A stretch of 64,000 bases of DNA from positions 15,080,201-15,144,200 of the forward strand of contig NC_021681.1 in NCBI RefSeq assembly GCF_000247815.1. The letters run 5' to 3'. The position numbers were made by a program, and so were the translations under genes. Shown here in pieces: positions 63,131-64,000 of the stretch (position 1 is the first letter of the stretch; each line of letters opens with the position of its first letter). The notes under the pieces are model-generated. The model made no database searches, had not been told where the DNA came from, and saw nothing but the letters and a program-made list of their open reading frames with translations. This stretch comes from Ficedula albicollis (lineage: Eukaryota > Chordata > Aves > Passeriformes > Muscicapidae).

Positions 63131-64000
63131 GGATAGGGCGGGGAAGCCTTCACCACCTGTTAGCCAGGAATCTCTCTGGGACTGCGCAGATTCCAGACAG
63201 CTGGGGAAATCAGAGCAGTGTCTGCAAGCCAGGTACTGAGCTATTTTGTTACTGCTCCAGCACCACAAAATAGACTATTAACTGCTGCTACCTATCTTAA
63301 TTGAATTAATTAATCAAATGGAGTACTCACACTGGCCTTGCTATGCTCATGGCATGCCCGATGGGAATATACCTTGGCCAAAAAAATTAAGATGGATTAT
63401 TATTTTACCAAAAGAACAACTTAAAAACGGTTTGTGTGAAGCTCTAAGAAGTCTGCTTTTCCTGGAACAAATTTGCCTTACTTTTAAAAGTTGCAAAAGG
63501 TATCCTCTCACGATATGTATCACCACAATGCCAAAAATAATGCCCCTACCACCAGTCCTAGCAATTTCAGAACTGCTGAAGGATCCTGTGTTTCTCAGGT
63601 GCAATCTTGTAGTTATGTAAATGTCAAGGAAAAGAGAGAAAAATCAAAATGAATCCAATCCTCAGGAAAAAAAAAAAAAAAGCAGAGCTCAAAAATAGGT
63701 TAGAGTGTTGTTTTTGTTCTCATCCCACAGACGAGATATGGAGCATTTCTCACATACTGCTTTCTGAAAGATACTGAAGCCACCCATTGGAACATGGGAC
63801 TTTTGTGACAAAAAGGAATGTAAGCTGCCAGTGTCAGGCTCTTTATGTTATTAATAACGTGTTTTCTGGAGTAGGCGTAGATTTTTAAACAAAGGCTCTT
63901 TATGTTATTAATAACGTGTTTTCTGGAGTAGGCGTAGATTTTTAAACAATGCCATACATTTTGTTACACATGCTACAGACACTGACAACTTCTACAATGT
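63131..64000. other. Right edge of the window, no gene recognised
   Basis: The sequence is AT-rich and unique, with an A tract at 63666-63681 and a 57-bp tandem duplication at 63837-63950. No exon or RNA gene could be supported. Confidence 0.6.
63837..63950. repeat. Tandem duplication, 57-bp unit, two copies
   Basis: GGCTCTTTATGTTATTAATA ... GTAGGCGTAGATTTTTAAAC is present at 63837-63893 and 63894-63950. I see no internal difference. The unit contains TTATTAATAACG, itself an inverted repeat. Confidence 0.93.

Overview
This is a vertebrate nuclear window, almost certainly from a bird. Two CR1-type LINE fragments are present, the genes are small-exon and GT-AG spliced, and the decoded peptides fit avian orthologues. 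I cannot fix the species; a songbird is plausible but not shown. Three neighbouring protein genes can be read exon by exon, in the vertebrate order CCDC50 - UTS2B - OSTN known from human 3q28. Everything else is intron, intergenic DNA, repeats and assembly damage.

Region by region. 1-26.6 kb: the 5' half of CCDC50 on the minus strand. Coding exons 2 and 3 are clear (4804-4866 and 3348-3477). The later exons lie to the left of the window. Exon 1 is missing and should sit in the GC-rich island that is interrupted by a 3,625-base pure G run (22946-26570). 27-37 kb: space between divergent genes, with an old CR1 piece. 37.2-47.1 kb: complete UTS2B on the plus strand, five coding exons, 117 aa, ending in the cyclic peptide ACFWKYCI after a KKR processing site, with a poly(A) signal at 47080. 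47.1-52.2 kb: space between the convergent 3' ends of UTS2B and OSTN. 52.2-59.6 kb: complete OSTN coding sequence on the minus strand, three coding exons, 133 aa, with both natriuretic-peptide-like motifs. 59.6-64 kb: OSTN upstream region, with tandem duplications and a possible solo LTR.

UTS2B and OSTN both encode secreted, proteolytically processed peptide hormones. CCDC50 is an unrelated cytoplasmic ubiquitin-binding adaptor. The three are linked by conserved synteny, not by a shared pathway.

Two features dominate the non-coding sequence. First, five pure poly-G runs (187 to 3,625 bases) are best explained as gap filling with dark-cycle sequencing reads. Second, at least thirteen tandem duplications with units of about 50-530 bp occur, often nearly identical; some may be unmerged contig overlaps and others real. 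The clearest real-looking repeat is a 70-bp GC-rich minisatellite in the OSTN intron. I found no evidence for an undescribed multi-gene system.
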